From: Geobacter sp.
Lineage (GTDB): Bacteria; Desulfobacterota; Desulfuromonadia; Geobacterales; Geobacteraceae
Reading direction: 5' to 3'
DNA length: 42,262 nucleotides
Assembly: GCA_003490025.1 (NCBI GenBank)
Contig: DNJC01000012.1
Span: 7,736-49,997, forward strand
In this document: positions 24,571 through 35,071 of the stretch, one piece after another
How the letters are laid out: each line of letters starts with the position of its first letter
Position numbering within the stretch: the stretch's first letter is position 1
The notes under the pieces: generated by a model
The model's input: only the letters and a program-made list of their open reading frames with translations
Databases searched by the model: none
Told to the model about the DNA's origin: nothing
Program-made: the position numbers and the translations under genes

Positions 24571-25290
24571 ATGAAGGACAGGAAGTCTGATTTTTTGAGA
24601 GGTGCCCGGGCAAATGTGCCTGTTGCTGCCAGTGCCATGGCCTACGGTAGTGTGCTTGGGGTCCTCGCCTCTCAGAAAGGGCTGAGCTGGTTGGACATGA
24701 TGTACATGAACTCGGCGGTTTTTGCGGGAGCCGCCCAGTTTGTCATGGTCGACATGTGGTCGGGGCATCTCCCCATACTGGAAATGGCCTTGGCCGTTCT
24801 GGTGATCAACCTGCGCTACCTGCTGATCGGCGCGTCCCTGGAGCCCCTTTTTGCCGGTCGCGGCTTTCTGCACAAGATGTGCGTAATGCATCTGGTAGCC
24901 GACGAGAACTGGGCGGTGACCATGTCGGAGCAGCGTCGAGGCAGAGCAACCACCTGGTTTCTGTTCGGAGGCGGAGTCTTCCTGTATCTCGCCTGGAGTA
25001 GCGGCACCCTGGTCGGCCTTCTGGGAGGCGGGCTTATCAAGAGGCCGGAAGTTTACGCGCTCGATTTCGCCTTCACCGCCGTTTTCTCTGCGCTGGCGGT
25101 CGGATTGTGGCGCGGAAAGAAGGATATCCTGCCGTGGATCGTCGCGGGGGGAGCGGCCTATTTGGCGCACGAATCTTTGCCTGGAAAGTGGTACATCGTC
25201 GTCGGAGGGTTGGCGGGAGCCATAGCCGCAATGTCGAGACCGTGCGAGCCCGCCGGCGACAAGGGGGAAAAAGATGCCTGCGGCAATTGA
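24571..25290 (+). CDS. azlC: AzlC-family branched-chain amino acid exporter subunit
   Basis: A 239-aa inner-membrane protein, the large subunit of an AzlCD-type exporter (the BrnFE/YgaZH type exports branched-chain amino acids). The family pattern is clear: an early glycine/alanine-rich helix (VPVAASAMAYGSVLGVLAS), then NSAVFAGAAQFVMV (about 50-63), then LRYLLIGASLEP (about 87-98). The ATG at 24571 follows GGGAAG by eight bases and is preferred over the in-frame GTG five codons earlier. It overlaps azlD by 17 bases. The substrate is inferred from family only. Confidence 0.88.
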   Translation: MKDRKSDFLRGARANVPVAASAMAYGSVLGVLASQKGLSWLDMMYMNSAVFAGAAQFVMVDMWSGHLPILEMALAVLVINLRYLLIGASLEPLFAGRGFLHKMCVMHLVADENWAVTMSEQRRGRATTWFLFGGGVFLYLAWSSGTLVGLLGGGLIKRPEVYALDFAFTAVFSALAVGLWRGKKDILPWIVAGGAAYLAHESLPGKWYIVVGGLAGAIAAMSRPCEPAGDKGEKDACGN

Positions 25291-25585
25291 GACACAGGTC
25301 CTGGTGGCAGTCGGCCTGGCCGCCGTTGTGACGTACGCGTTGCGCCTGGGCGGGCTGCTTCTGGCGGCGCGTTTCCCGCGAGCGGGTCGTTTCCGGCAGG
25401 GGATGGATGCGCTACCCGGCGCCCTTTTATTCTCACTGGTAGTCCCCTCGATCGTCTCCGAAGGAATATGGGGGGTGGTGGCCACGGCGCTGACCGCAAT
25501 CGTGGCGCTGCGTTCGCGCAACACGCTCGCCGCCATGCTGTCCGGCATGCTGGTCATCTTCATAGCAAGAAAACTAGGCCAATGA
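25274..25585 (+). CDS. azlD: AzlD-family exporter small subunit
   Basis: A 103-aa membrane protein with three to four helices, the small partner of AzlC. Recognisable parts are VTYALRLGGLLLA (about 19-31), the PGALLFSLVVPSIV stretch (about 47-60), and a C-terminal helix rich in small residues (LAAMLSGMLVIFIARKLG). The start lies inside the end of azlC, with GGGGG upstream, so the two are translationally coupled. It works in the same complex as AzlC. Confidence 0.88.
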   Translation: MPAAIETQVLVAVGLAAVVTYALRLGGLLLAARFPRAGRFRQGMDALPGALLFSLVVPSIVSEGIWGVVATALTAIVALRSRNTLAAMLSGMLVIFIARKLGQ

Positions 25586-25609
25586 TTGGCCAGGAGTAGC
25601 AGCTACTTC

Positions 25610-25741
25610 TTACGCAGGAGGCTTCCTGAAGAGCAATCCATAGTGGTAAGGCGGCAGGTCATAGCGATCCTCTTCGTAGAAACTAAATCCTGCCTCTCTT
25701 CCCCATTCAATGCACTGTTCCGGCCGGGGGCGAATTTCCAT
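25610..25741 (-). pseudogene. C-terminal remnant of a SAM-dependent methyltransferase-like gene
   Basis: The minus strand encodes 43 codons from 25741 to a stop at 25610, starting MEIRPRPEQCIEWGREAG and continuing FSFYEEDRYDLPPYHYGLLF. The LPPYHYGLLF-R-K ending is like the C-terminus of class I methyltransferases. An in-frame TAG lies ten codons upstream, so the remainder of the gene is missing. The assignment to methyltransferases is from recall of the motif; the truncated state is seen directly. Confidence 0.4.
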
Positions 25742-25904
25742 GGCCGGACCGCGTGGTGTGGTATTTCTCTACCGATGGCGATTTCACCAAGCGGTTGCAC
25801 CCTTGGCGATTAGCTTCGAAGAATAGGGAAGAATATCGACTTTTGGGCGTGCTTTGTGCTAGGTTATGGCACTGTTCCTGGATGGAGTAAAGGAGGCTAA
25901 GGTC

Positions 25905-26330
25905 ATGCCTGAGGACATTCGCTGGAAACAGCGCTTCAATAATTATCTTAGAGCGTTGCAAACCCTGACAGAGGCCGTGGAATTGGCTCAAACGCGCGAT
26001 CTTTCCAATCTTGAAGAGCAAGGCATGATTCAGGGGTTCGAGTTCACCCATGAGTTGGCATGGAATGTCTTGAAGGACTATTTGGAAGAAAAGGGTATAG
26101 TGGGCATTATCGGCTCAAAAGACGCTACCAGGCTGGCCTTCAAAAACGGCCTGGTCGATGATGGCGAGGCTTGGATGGAGATGATCAAGGCGCGCAATCT
26201 CAGCTCCCATACCTACAATCAGGAAACGGCCGAGGACATCGTCGGCAAAATACTCGAGCGATTTTATCCGGCATTTGAACAGTTTTCGCGCAAATTTACC
26301 ACGCTGGCAGCTCAAGTCGAGAGCGATTGA
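25905..26330 (+). CDS. HI0074-type HEPN protein (nucleotidyltransferase substrate-binding family)
   Basis: A 141-aa all-helical protein of the HEPN superfamily, NTase_sub_bind/HI0074 type. It carries the HEPN R-x4-H signature as R97-N-L-S-S-H102 (KARNLSSHTYN). It is encoded directly before a minimal nucleotidyltransferase, with which HI0074-like proteins form a complex; many HEPN/MNT pairs act as toxin-antitoxin systems in which the MNT enzyme modifies and silences the HEPN RNase. The ATG at 25905 follows AGGAGG by eight bases. An in-frame ATG at 25866 lacks a ribosome site. Whether this pair is an active toxin system is inference. Confidence 0.87.
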   Translation: MPEDIRWKQRFNNYLRALQTLTEAVELAQTRDLSNLEEQGMIQGFEFTHELAWNVLKDYLEEKGIVGIIGSKDATRLAFKNGLVDDGEAWMEMIKARNLSSHTYNQETAEDIVGKILERFYPAFEQFSRKFTTLAAQVESD

Positions 26331-26641
26331 TGCGGTACGGATTGAAAGAGCAAACCATCGAAAGCATCTGCAGAGTTTTTGCCCGTCACCCCCTCGTCGA
26401 AAAGGCAATGCTATACGGATCGCGGGCCACGGGCCACTTCAAGCCCGGTTCTGACATCGATTTGACGCTTTTTGGCGAATCCCTGACCTCACTGGAATTG
26501 GGCATAATTGACGAAGAACTGGACGACCTGCTGCTTCCCTACCAGATTGACCTCTCCATTTTTCACCGGATTGAAAATCTGGACCTGCGTGAACACATCG
26601 AACGGGTCGGTGTCGTTTTTTATCGGAAGCTTGTGCCTTAG
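26330..26641 (+). CDS. Minimal nucleotidyltransferase (MNT/HI0073 type)
   Basis: A 103-aa pol-beta-fold nucleotidyltransferase. The active-site motif G30-S31-R-A-T-G-x5-S-D42-I-D44-L is intact, and a third acidic residue is likely in IDLSIF (about 81-86). It overlaps the HEPN gene by one base (TGATG), indicating coupled translation. By analogy with MntA-type enzymes it may add AMP units to the HEPN partner. A REP-like copy and a strong terminator follow. Confidence 0.88.
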   Translation: MRYGLKEQTIESICRVFARHPLVEKAMLYGSRATGHFKPGSDIDLTLFGESLTSLELGIIDEELDDLLLPYQIDLSIFHRIENLDLREHIERVGVVFYRKLVP

Positions 26642-26700
26642 AAACGAGCGATATCGGATAAACCATTGTGCCAGGCGTTGGCAGACGGGACGTGGCAGGC

Positions 26701-26725
26701 GGTACGTTGGTAAATTATGTAAATT
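26701..26725 (-). repeat. REP-like copy related to the RAYT-associated repeat
   Basis: Read on the minus strand it gives AATTTACATAATTTACCAACGTACC (pieces: AATTTACATAATTTACC, CAACGTACC), matching the sequence at 39131-39157 downstream of the RAYT remnant at most positions. Confidence 0.6.
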
Positions 26726-26750
26726 GATGAGTAGCAAAAGTTTAAAATGA

Positions 26751-26784
26751 AAAGGGCCTACGGCGGTTAAGCTGTAGGCCCTTT
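26751..26784 (+). terminator. Rho-independent terminator after HEPN/MNT operon
   Basis: AAAGGGCCTACGGC pairs with GCTGTAGGCCCTTT around a short loop, with one G-U pair, followed by TTTCTGT. This is a strong hairpin and the T-tract is part of the stem end; it probably ends transcription of the HEPN/MNT pair. Confidence 0.75.
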
Positions 26785-27117
26785 CTGTATGGAGGGATAG
26801 CCGGTTGAACTGAGACTGAAAGTGCATGCCAAACTCTTCGTCGTTGAGGGCTTACTCAAGCATGAACCGGGAACTAAGCTAAGGGCGCAGTGAGTCCAGT
26901 CTCACGCCAACCCACTGGTTTGACAAAGGGGTGTACCATGCTAATTTTTACTCTTTCCGGATCTGAAGGCGGCAGCGTCCTCCCATTGATAATTGACCCG
27001 AACTAAGGTTGATAGCATGGCTGTGAGCCAGGTGCCATAACTGAGGTACGGTAAGGAAACGGGGAGCTGTAGGCCGAGGAGCTGATTGAATCTGATAGCG
27101 GGATTTGGAGGCGGGCC
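26785..27117. other. Gene-free stretch before acyl-CoA dehydrogenase
   Basis: About 330 bases with no supported gene. TTGACA at 26922-26927 is a good -35 box, but the sequence at the right distance (TAATTT) is a weak -10. I saw no repeat or terminator here. GGAGG precedes the acyl-CoA dehydrogenase ATG. Confidence 0.4.
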
Positions 27118-28269
27118 ATGGATTTCGAACTGAGCGAAGAGCAGAGATCGCTGCAACAAAGGGTCCGGGAGTTTGCCGATCGCGAGCTGACGCCGGGAGC
27201 GTCGCAGCGGGATGCCAGCGGAGAGTTCCCGGCCCAGCCGGTGAAAAAACTCCAGGAGATGGGGCTCTTCGGCCTCCCCTTGCCGGTCAGCTACGGCGGG
27301 GGCGGCAGCGATTTCGTGAGTTACGTCACCGTCGTAGAGGAACTGGCGCGCTGTGACGCGTCGGTCGCCATCACCCTGCTGGCGCACACGCTTTGCGCAA
27401 CCCACATCGAGGCCTTCGCTTCCCACGAGCAAAAGGAACGCTTTCTGACCCCGCTGGCGAGCGGCCAGGAGCTGGGAGCCTGGGCGCTCTCCGAACCGGA
27501 AGCGGGAAGCGACGCCGCGGGCATAAAGACCAGAGCCGTTTACGATGACGACGGCAGCTGGCGGCTGGACGGCGACAAATACTTCATAAGTAACGGCTCC
27601 CGGGCAGCTGTCCTGGTGGTGATGGCGCTGACGGACCCGGCAAAGGGGGGCGAGGGGATCTCGGCCTTCATCGTTCCCGGCGCGGCTGAGGGGCTGGAGA
27701 AGGGGAAGAACCTGGACAAACTCGGTTACCGCTCCAGCGACACGGTGGCGCTGTTTCTGAAAAGTGTCCGGCTGCCCCAGGAGGCCCTGATTGGCGCCAG
27801 GAACGACGGCTTCGCCCAGGCGATGCAGGTTCTCGCGGCAGGAAGGATCGGCCTGGCGGCGATGGCGCTCGGGATCGGGCGCGCCTGCCTGGAGCAGAGC
27901 CTCATCTATCTGCGCAAACGCCACGCCTTCGGTCACCCCATCGCGGATTTCCAGGCGCTGCAGTGGATGGTCGCCGACATGGCGACGGAGATCGACGCGG
28001 CCAGGCTCCTGACGCTGAGGGCGGCCCGGCTCAAGGACCGCGGGGCGCCCTATGCCAGGGAGGCCTCCATGGCCAAGCTGTACGCCTCGGAGGCGGCCAT
28101 GCGTGCGGCGCTGAAGGCGGTCCAGATGCACGGCGGCAACGGCTACACCAGGGCCTTCCCGGTGGAGCGCTATTTCCGGGAGGCCAAGCTGTGCGAGATC
28201 GGCGAGGGGACTTCCGAGGTCCAGCGCCTGGTGATCGCGCGCTCGCTTCTGAACCCATCCCCACCCTGA
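27118..28269 (+). CDS. Acyl-CoA dehydrogenase
   Basis: A 383-aa flavoprotein of the short/medium-chain acyl-CoA dehydrogenase family, oxidising an acyl-CoA to the 2-enoyl-CoA and passing electrons to ETF. The N-terminal helical domain starts MDFELSEEQRSLQQRVREF; the middle beta domain has WALSEPEAGSDAAGI and DKYFISNG; the C-terminal domain has the catalytic base E363 in EIGEGTSEVQRLVIAR and QMHGGNGYTR. Length is normal. GGAGGCGGGCC precedes the ATG. It lies upstream of a thiolase-like gene and a DUF35 gene on the same strand, suggesting one degradation pathway, although a repeat copy lies between them. Confidence 0.93.
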   Translation: MDFELSEEQRSLQQRVREFADRELTPGASQRDASGEFPAQPVKKLQEMGLFGLPLPVSYGGGGSDFVSYVTVVEELARCDASVAITLLAHTLCATHIEAFASHEQKERFLTPLASGQELGAWALSEPEAGSDAAGIKTRAVYDDDGSWRLDGDKYFISNGSRAAVLVVMALTDPAKGGEGISAFIVPGAAEGLEKGKNLDKLGYRSSDTVALFLKSVRLPQEALIGARNDGFAQAMQVLAAGRIGLAAMALGIGRACLEQSLIYLRKRHAFGHPIADFQALQWMVADMATEIDAARLLTLRAARLKDRGAPYAREASMAKLYASEAAMRAALKAVQMHGGNGYTRAFPVERYFREAKLCEIGEGTSEVQRLVIARSLLNPSPP

Positions 28270-28272
28270 CCT

Positions 28273-28360
28273 TCACTGCCATTAAGTTAGCCGATTAGCG
28301 ACGATCTTCCGCCACACGTCCCTCCCCCTTCAAGGGTAGGACAAGAGGGGGATGGGAGTG
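28273..28360. repeat. Dispersed repeat fragments between acyl-CoA dehydrogenase and thiolase genes
   Basis: TCACTGCCATTAAGTTA (28273-28289) is the terminal sequence of the element at 22584. It runs into CCGATTAGCGACGATCTTCC and a CCACACGTCCCTCCCC stretch, of which a diverged copy occurs at 30242-30280 after the DUF35 gene. These are parts of repeat families, with no coding content. Confidence 0.55.
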
Positions 28361-28395
28361 GAAAGCCTTCGGGGCGAAAAATAGGGGGTAAGGAA

Positions 28396-29688
28396 ATGAG
28401 ACCTGTCTACATGGTGTCGGGGGGGATCACCAAGTTCGCCAAGGCGCTGCCCCAGACCGATTTCCGCCGCATGGTGAAGGACGCCTTCGATTACGCCCTG
28501 GCCGACCTTCCGGGGTTGAGCCGCGACCGGATCGACGGCAGCGTCTGTTCCTACTTCTCGGACCATTTCACCAGGCAGCTCATGGCGGGGGCGATGGTGC
28601 AGGACTACCTGGGGCTGAACCCCAAGCCGTCGCGCCGGGTCGAGGGGGGAGGGGCGACGGGGGGGCTCTGCTTTCAGTCGGCCTGGGAGTCGGTTGCCTC
28701 CGGCCGCATGGAGGTCTGCCTCGCCATGGGGTTCGAGACCATGGGCCGGGTCAATACCTGGAAGGGGAACGAGTTCATAGCACTCGCCTCCGACACCAAC
28801 TTCGACTATCCCGTGGGAGGTTTCTACACCGGCTATTACGCCATGATGGTGAACCGCCACATGCACGAGTTCGGGACCACGGTGGAGCAGATGGCGAAGG
28901 TCGCCATCAAGAACCACCTGAACGCGGTCTACAACCCCTACGCGCAGCGGCCGGGGAGGCTCACCGTAGAGGATGTCCGCGCGGCACTGATGGTTGCCGA
29001 GCCTCTGACCATCCTGGACTGCTGCCAGATGTCCGACGGGGCGGCCGTGGCTATCCTTGCTTCGGAGGAGATGGCCCAGAAATTGGGCGGGACACCGGTG
29101 CGGGTGACCGGAGTCGGGAGCGGCACCGATGCCATGCGCATGGCCGATCGCCCCCATGGCGAGGTGATACTTTTGCCCCACGAAAACCGCGAAGAGTACG
29201 CAGATCTGAAGTATCCGGGAGTGCACTCGTTCCGCGGGGGGCGCGTGGCGGCCCAGAACGCCTACCGCATGGCCGGAATCAACGATCCCGGGCAGGAACT
29301 CGACTTCGTGGAGCTGCACGACGCCTACACCTCCTCCGAGATCCAGACCTGCGAGGATCTGGGGCTGTGCCGTTACGGAGAGGGTGGCAGTTTCGTAGAC
29401 TCCGGGGCTCCCTTCATGCCCAACCTCGATTACGGCCTGAGCTTTTCGGGGTCCGGGAAGTGGCGCCCGCTCCCGGTGAATCCCTCCGGAGGCCTGCTGG
29501 CCTGCGGTCATCCCGTGGGCGCCACCGGGCTCATGCAGGCCGTTTTTGCCTTCTGGCAACTGCAGGGGACCATCGAGAAGCATCTGAAGGATGCCACCCT
29601 GCAGCTTCCCGATCCGCGGCGCGGGCTGATTCACAGCCATGCCGGGACCGGAACCTACATCACCGTATCGATCATGGAGAGGGTGTGA
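28396..29688 (+). CDS. SCP2-type thiolase-fold protein lacking the nucleophilic cysteine
   Basis: A 430-aa protein of the SCP2/DitF-type thiolase group. The late motif GGLLACGHPVGATG (about 370-383) and the HDAY motif (ELHDAYTSSEIQ) are present. At the position of the usual nucleophilic cysteine (family VEAACASGG) the protein reads V82-E-G-G-G86-A-T-G-G, so the cysteine is glycine; the nearest cysteine is C92. Thiolase-fold partners of DUF35 proteins that lack this cysteine include steroid side-chain aldolases (Ltp2 type), so an aldolase-like C-C cleavage is as likely as thiolysis. Its stop lies one base before the DUF35 start. AAGGAA precedes the ATG. Confidence 0.85.
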   Translation: MRPVYMVSGGITKFAKALPQTDFRRMVKDAFDYALADLPGLSRDRIDGSVCSYFSDHFTRQLMAGAMVQDYLGLNPKPSRRVEGGGATGGLCFQSAWESVASGRMEVCLAMGFETMGRVNTWKGNEFIALASDTNFDYPVGGFYTGYYAMMVNRHMHEFGTTVEQMAKVAIKNHLNAVYNPYAQRPGRLTVEDVRAALMVAEPLTILDCCQMSDGAAVAILASEEMAQKLGGTPVRVTGVGSGTDAMRMADRPHGEVILLPHENREEYADLKYPGVHSFRGGRVAAQNAYRMAGINDPGQELDFVELHDAYTSSEIQTCEDLGLCRYGEGGSFVDSGAPFMPNLDYGLSFSGSGKWRPLPVNPSGGLLACGHPVGATGLMQAVFAFWQLQGTIEKHLKDATLQLPDPRRGLIHSHAGTGTYITVSIMERV

Positions 29689-29689
29689 T

Positions 29690-30169
29690 ATGGACAGGAA
29701 CGCCAAGCTGCCGGAGACGGAAGGGGGGACCATCCTCTTCAACACCGATCCCATCATCATCAAGCATCACTACGAAGTCGACTACCTGCACTCCTATGCC
29801 CAGGACTCCCCGTTCTTTGTCGGTCTCACCAAGGGCAAGCTGATGGGGAGTCACTGCACGGGGTGCGGCAGGCGTTACGCCACGCCGCGCGGCCACTGCA
29901 TGGAATGCGGCGAGCCGACCGAGTGGGTCGAGATCCCCGGGGAGGGGAGGGTGCATACCTTCACCACCTGTCATTTCGGCGGCGAGGCCTTCCTGAAGGA
30001 GACCCCGTTCACACTGGTGATGGTCGAGTTCGACGGGGTCGACACCCTTTTCCTGTCGCGCCTGATCGGAGCCAAACCCGAGGAAGTGAAAATCGGCATG
30101 CCGATCCGGGCGCGTTTCCTGCGCAACTGCAAGTTCAAGCCGACCGACGTGTACTTCGTGCCGATGTGA
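29690..30169 (+). CDS. DUF35 zinc-ribbon/OB-fold acyl-CoA-binding partner
   Basis: A 159-aa protein with a zinc ribbon (C56-x2-C59 and C70-x2-C73; HCTGCGRR and HCMECGEP) followed by an OB-fold (about 80-155; GEGRVHTFTTCHF). DUF35 proteins bind acyl-CoA and form obligate complexes with thiolase-fold enzymes, for example ChsH2 with Ltp2, BbsA with BbsB, and the archaeal thiolase/HMG-CoA synthase bridge. It starts one base after the thiolase-like stop, with GGAGAGGG upstream, so the two products almost certainly work as a complex. The long N-terminal extension (about 1-50) is a common feature of this group. Confidence 0.9.
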   Translation: MDRNAKLPETEGGTILFNTDPIIIKHHYEVDYLHSYAQDSPFFVGLTKGKLMGSHCTGCGRRYATPRGHCMECGEPTEWVEIPGEGRVHTFTTCHFGGEAFLKETPFTLVMVEFDGVDTLFLSRLIGAKPEEVKIGMPIRARFLRNCKFKPTDVYFVPM

Positions 30170-30183
30170 CAAAGGCAAAGGCA

Positions 30184-30358
30184 AACCATTGGCACGGAGA
30201 AAATCTGAGGGAATCCGAGCGCGGCAGGAACTAAAACCATGCCGATTTAGTGGTCTTCCGCCACTACGTCCCTCCCCGCAGAGTGTAGAAGTAGGTGTTA
30301 CCTTGTTTCGGGTTTAGATCTTCTCAGATGTGCTCAGATTGTCTCCGTGCCAATGGTT
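30184..30358. repeat. Long inverted repeat between convergent DUF35 and aacS genes
   Basis: Arms at 30184-30209 and 30333-30358 (core CCATTGGCACGGAGA) are inverted with one mismatch. The right arm ends exactly at the aacS stop codon. The family is the same as the repeat at 1865-2071, but both arms carry the same differences from that pair (TTGGCACGG in place of TTTGCCACAG). Confidence 0.75.
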
Positions 30359-32314
<1,956 letters not shown>

Positions 32315-32561
32315 GAGGCTCCCCTTCAGCGGTCGCAGATGAAACTATGCCCCCGACTCGTCGCATTTCTCCTTGCCTTCCAGACGAATACTCATAGACC
32401 GACAGTTGTCTCTCGATTCTAACAAAAGCCTTTGTCATTTCAGCAGGAACTGTCGAGTATTCAAATATCCTGCGGAAAATTATTCCCTCATGGTCTGTGC
32501 GTATTTGCCGATAGCAAGAATCAGCAGTCTGTAAAATGCGCGTTCGCGAGGGTGCATAAAG

Positions 32562-34598
32562 ATGTCCGCCTTTAAAAGCACAAGCATAAAGATGAAAATG
32601 GTGCGCCAACTGGGACCGGTCTTTATCGTTCTGGCATCCGCGCTCAATTTCGCGGTGTTCAAGTATTACTCCCACCAGTACAAGCAGACCCTCAAGGCCG
32701 GGCAGTATCAATTGGTGAGTAGGGTGGCGGCGGAGGTGGATGACAAACTGGCGCATGCCAGAGACGCCCTGATCTCCCAGGCCAAGGTTGTGCCACGATC
32801 GGTTATCCGCGATCCGGTGGCCGCTGAGCGTTACCTCGCCTCGCTTCCGGTCTTGCAGATGATCTTTGACAACAACTTCATTCTGTTCGATGCAAAAGGG
32901 CGCCTCATAGCCGAGACCGCCCACAACCCGAGCCGAACCGGGATGGATTTTTCCTACCGGGATTACTACCTTAAGACCATCGCAACCGGCAGACCTTACA
33001 TTTCCCGGCCCTTCTTAAGCTCACTGAAGCACGGTCACCCGGTGGTGCTTTTGACCGCTCCCATCAGGGACGAGTCCGGCAGGATCGTCGCCATACTTAG
33101 CGGAAGCCTCGACCTGCTTCGGCAAAATTTCCTGGGAAATCTGGCCCGGGCAAGGGTGGGGAAGGAGGGATATTTTTACATCTTCGGCACGGACCGCACC
33201 ATGATCCTGCACCCGGATCAAAGCCGCATCATGCAACGTGACGTGCCGATCGGCAAAGACCGCCTCTTTGACGAGGCGACCAAGGGGTTCGAGGGGGCCG
33301 AGGAGACCACAACCAGCCGGGGAAAACATGTACTGGCGGCGTTCAAACGCCTTGCGACGGTGGATTGGATCCTTGCGGCAAACTATCCGCTTAATGAGGT
33401 GTACGCTCCGGTAGCGCGGGTAGAGAGGGTCGGCTGGTTGATCGTGGGTCTGGGGGGGGTGCTCAACATCCTGATGATGGCTTTGGCCATGCGCAGGATC
33501 GTGGACCCCCTGCTGAGTTTGAAGAAGCAGGTCATCGCCAGCCGCTGGGGAAAAACTACCGCCCCGATTTCGGTCGCTACGACCGACGAGATAAACGATC
33601 TGGCGGTCGAGTTCAACGGGCTGGTAGAAGATCTCCGGATCAGGGAGGAGAAGCTGCACAATACCTCGGAGCTTTTCCAGCTCATCTCGGACAGTTCCAC
33701 CTCGTGGGTTTTTTGGAGGAGCCCCTCCGGGCAAGATCTGTACGTGTCCCCCGCCGCGGAGCAGATCACCGGTTACAGTCGGGCGGAACTTACGGCGATG
33801 GACAATGGGCTGGAAGAGCTGATTCACCAAGACGACCGCTCCGCCTGGACCAGGCACGTGCAGGGTGCCTCCTGCGGCTCGGTTGACCCGCTTGAGGTGC
33901 GGATAATCACCCGGACCGGGGACGAGCGCTGGATAAGCCACTCCTGCCGCCCCGTCCGCGACGAAAAAGGCGCTGTAGTCGGAATCAGGGGGAGCAACAC
34001 GGATATCACCGAGCGCAAGCAGTACGAGCAGCAGTTGCAGCATATCAGCGTCCATGACGCCCTTACCGGACTATATAACAGGATGTACTTCGAGGCCGAG
34101 TTGGAGCGGCTGGGCAGGGGGCGACACTTTCCGGTAGGGATCATCGTTGCTGACCTGGACGACCTGAAGAAGGTAAACGACAGCATGGGACACTCCAGTG
34201 GAGACAAGCTGATCCGGACCGTGGCCCGTCTGCTCGCCGAAGCCTTTAGAGGGGACGATTCCGTCTGCCGCATCGGAGGCGACGAGTTTGCGGCGCTTCT
34301 CCCCGGTGCTGACGCGGCGGCGGTCGCAGCCGCACTTTCGAGGGTCCGCTCCTTGTTGGCAGGAGCCGAAAGGGACGGTGGAACGCCTCCTAGCATTTCC
34401 CTGGGCGGGGCGGTCGCCCACTCTCGGGATGAACTTGCAGACGCTCTCTCTCTGGCAGATAGGCGGATGTACGAGGACAAGAAAAACCGGAAAGCGACCG
34501 GACCGACGAAACGCGGTGCCTTCGCACAAACGGGGGGCAGTGCGGCAACGAGGTCATGCCCTGCGTCGGCAGCGCCGGGACTGGAGAACGTAGCCTAG
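32562..34598 (+). CDS. dCache-HAMP-PAS diguanylate cyclase
   Basis: A 678-aa membrane sensor making c-di-GMP. Helix 1 (about 14-35) is followed by a periplasmic dCache-type domain (about 40-280; DFSYRDYYLKTIATGRPYIS, GYFYIFGTD), helix 2 (about 286-308), a HAMP-like linker, a PAS domain (about 370-490) and a GGDEF domain. The active-site GGDEF is intact at 572-576, with the inhibitory I-site R563-x-x-D566 five residues upstream, so product inhibition is expected. A basic/low-complexity tail of about 40 residues follows. Its ATG is 14 bases after a purine stretch (GAGGGTG), so the exact start is uncertain; an in-frame ATG lies ten codons later. Confidence 0.9.
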   Translation: MSAFKSTSIKMKMVRQLGPVFIVLASALNFAVFKYYSHQYKQTLKAGQYQLVSRVAAEVDDKLAHARDALISQAKVVPRSVIRDPVAAERYLASLPVLQMIFDNNFILFDAKGRLIAETAHNPSRTGMDFSYRDYYLKTIATGRPYISRPFLSSLKHGHPVVLLTAPIRDESGRIVAILSGSLDLLRQNFLGNLARARVGKEGYFYIFGTDRTMILHPDQSRIMQRDVPIGKDRLFDEATKGFEGAEETTTSRGKHVLAAFKRLATVDWILAANYPLNEVYAPVARVERVGWLIVGLGGVLNILMMALAMRRIVDPLLSLKKQVIASRWGKTTAPISVATTDEINDLAVEFNGLVEDLRIREEKLHNTSELFQLISDSSTSWVFWRSPSGQDLYVSPAAEQITGYSRAELTAMDNGLEELIHQDDRSAWTRHVQGASCGSVDPLEVRIITRTGDERWISHSCRPVRDEKGAVVGIRGSNTDITERKQYEQQLQHISVHDALTGLYNRMYFEAELERLGRGRHFPVGIIVADLDDLKKVNDSMGHSSGDKLIRTVARLLAEAFRGDDSVCRIGGDEFAALLPGADAAAVAAALSRVRSLLAGAERDGGTPPSISLGGAVAHSRDELADALSLADRRMYEDKKNRKATGPTKRGAFAQTGGSAATRSCPASAAPGLENVA

Positions 34599-34708
34599 CG
34601 GGACGGGGACATTCTGCATGGCGTAGTTGACTTGCTGCGATGCGAAGCCAGCACCTAAGATCCCGTACCTCCGGCGTTTCGTCGGTTCCACGCAAGGAAT
34701 GGACAACC

Positions 34709-34748
34709 AAAAAGCCGAGCCCCCTTTTCACGGTGGCCCGGCTTTTTT
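34709..34748 (+). terminator. Rho-independent terminator after diguanylate cyclase
   Basis: AAAAAGCC and GGCTTTTTT pair, with an inner GCC/GGC stem, and the 3' arm ends in a T-run followed by CTGTTTT. It lies about 110 bases after the cyclase stop. Confidence 0.65.
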
Positions 34749-35071
34749 CTGTTTTCCACCCGCTCCACACTCACTGAGTTCTAAGAGCGTCGACCGAACC
34801 CACTGCTTCGCTGTCACAGTCAATGGTGTCAGTGACAAGTGCATCGGTTGAGGTAGCGCGGCATTCCCTCCATCTTCGATTGGATAATGCCAATCTTTGT
34901 CGTAGTTGCCTGGCAGAACTGATCGTCTTCGATCTCGGTACTTTTTTACTGAATGTGCTAGAATATTCCAGGCAAGTTGCGGAATTACAAAGTGAAAGAC
35001 CGGGGACGGAATCGCAATGGAACCGGCAGTAATCGAGACCCGAGCCGCATCGACAAGCGGAGGTAGTCAAT
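34749..35071. other. Upstream region of the FIST operon
   Basis: About 320 bases with no gene. TGCTAGAAT (34956-34964) is an extended -10-like box about 105 bases before the FIST start codon. The -35 position is not recognisable, so the promoter call is weak. CGGAGGT precedes the FIST ATG. Confidence 0.35.
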
